Source: Alphaproteobacteria bacterium UBA1908
GTDB lineage: Bacteria > Pseudomonadota > Alphaproteobacteria > Caedimonadales > UBA1908
NCBI GenBank assembly: GCA_002337525.1
Contig: DDGG01000022.1
Span: 75,078-126,237, forward strand
Length of the DNA stretch: 51,160 bases
Reading direction: 5' to 3'
The notes under the pieces are model-generated. The model had not been told where the DNA came from. It saw only the letters and a program-made list of their open reading frames with translations, and did no database searches. A program made the position numbers and the translations under genes. Positions within the stretch are counted from its first letter, which is position 1, and each line of letters opens with the position of its first letter. Positions 51,121-51,160 of the stretch are shown one piece after another.

Positions 51121-51160
51121 GTATTCTTCTTGTTCATCGCTTTCGTGAAAGATACCAGGT

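Noticed and set aside
1..51160. CRISPR array, insertion sequence or prophage.
   Set aside because: No regularly spaced direct repeats, transposase or phage structural genes were visible.

Overview
The window looks like a chromosome segment of a low-GC, probably host-associated alphaproteobacterium. The gene order secG-pyrG-kdsA-eno, the hslVU pair, thyX, and surface-sugar genes of alphaproteobacterial type suggest the Rickettsiales/Holosporales end of the class. That placement is an inference from gene order and protein style, because there is no rRNA in the window.

Left part (1-13.3 kb). hslVU encode the ClpYQ protease. A small exported protein and a class D (OXA-type) beta-lactamase flank a short, GC-rich, hairpin-bearing intergenic element. 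Then come thyX with a small partner gene, and a 1211-residue RTX-type secreted protein with Ig/cadherin-like repeats. Two tandem paralogous exported proteins of unrecognised family follow, sharing conserved upstream DNA. Next is a minus-strand unit made of a WecA/MraY-family lipid-carrier sugar transferase gene and the zinc importer genes znuC and znuB.

Middle (13.3-20.7 kb). tRNA-Gln(CUG), the housekeeping run secG, pyrG, kdsA and eno, and tRNA-Ser(GCU). Beside the tRNA-Ser lie an APH-family phosphotransferase gene and a gene for a GrpB-GNAT two-domain protein, both accessory in character.

Right-centre (20.7-47.3 kb). A run of about 25 plus-strand genes, mostly overlapping or nearly touching, forms one surface-glycan locus. 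It opens with a promoter and a MarR-like winged-helix regulator, then a PglK/MsbA-type ABC flippase. A pseudaminic-acid-type nonulosonate module follows (pseB, pseC, pseG, pseI, pseF) with extra genes: aldo/keto reductase, class III aminotransferase, NeuD/PglD-like acetyltransferase, beta-propeller protein and WbqC protein. An AT-rich modification/transfer block comes next, then a LegB-like dehydratase and nucleotidyltransferase module, a CDP-hexose module (rfbF, rfbG, DegT aminotransferase, RmlC-like cupin) and a final GT2 glycosyltransferase. KdsA (Kdo), the WecA-like enzyme and this locus together point to a lipid-linked, nonulosonate-containing surface polysaccharide or glycan. I see no classical GNAT PseH, no Wzy polymerase and no Wzx flippase.

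Right edge (47.3-51.2 kb). A stand-alone WGR-domain protein and four minus-strand genes of unknown family, at least two with signal peptides. The last may run off the window. Two of them share one reading frame, separated by a single TAA lying in a 13-bp-period direct repeat.

Most likely sources of novelty: the non-standard nonulosonate pathway, the paralogous exported pair with co-duplicated upstream elements, the structured GC-rich element beside the beta-lactamase gene, and the unknown gene set at the right edge.
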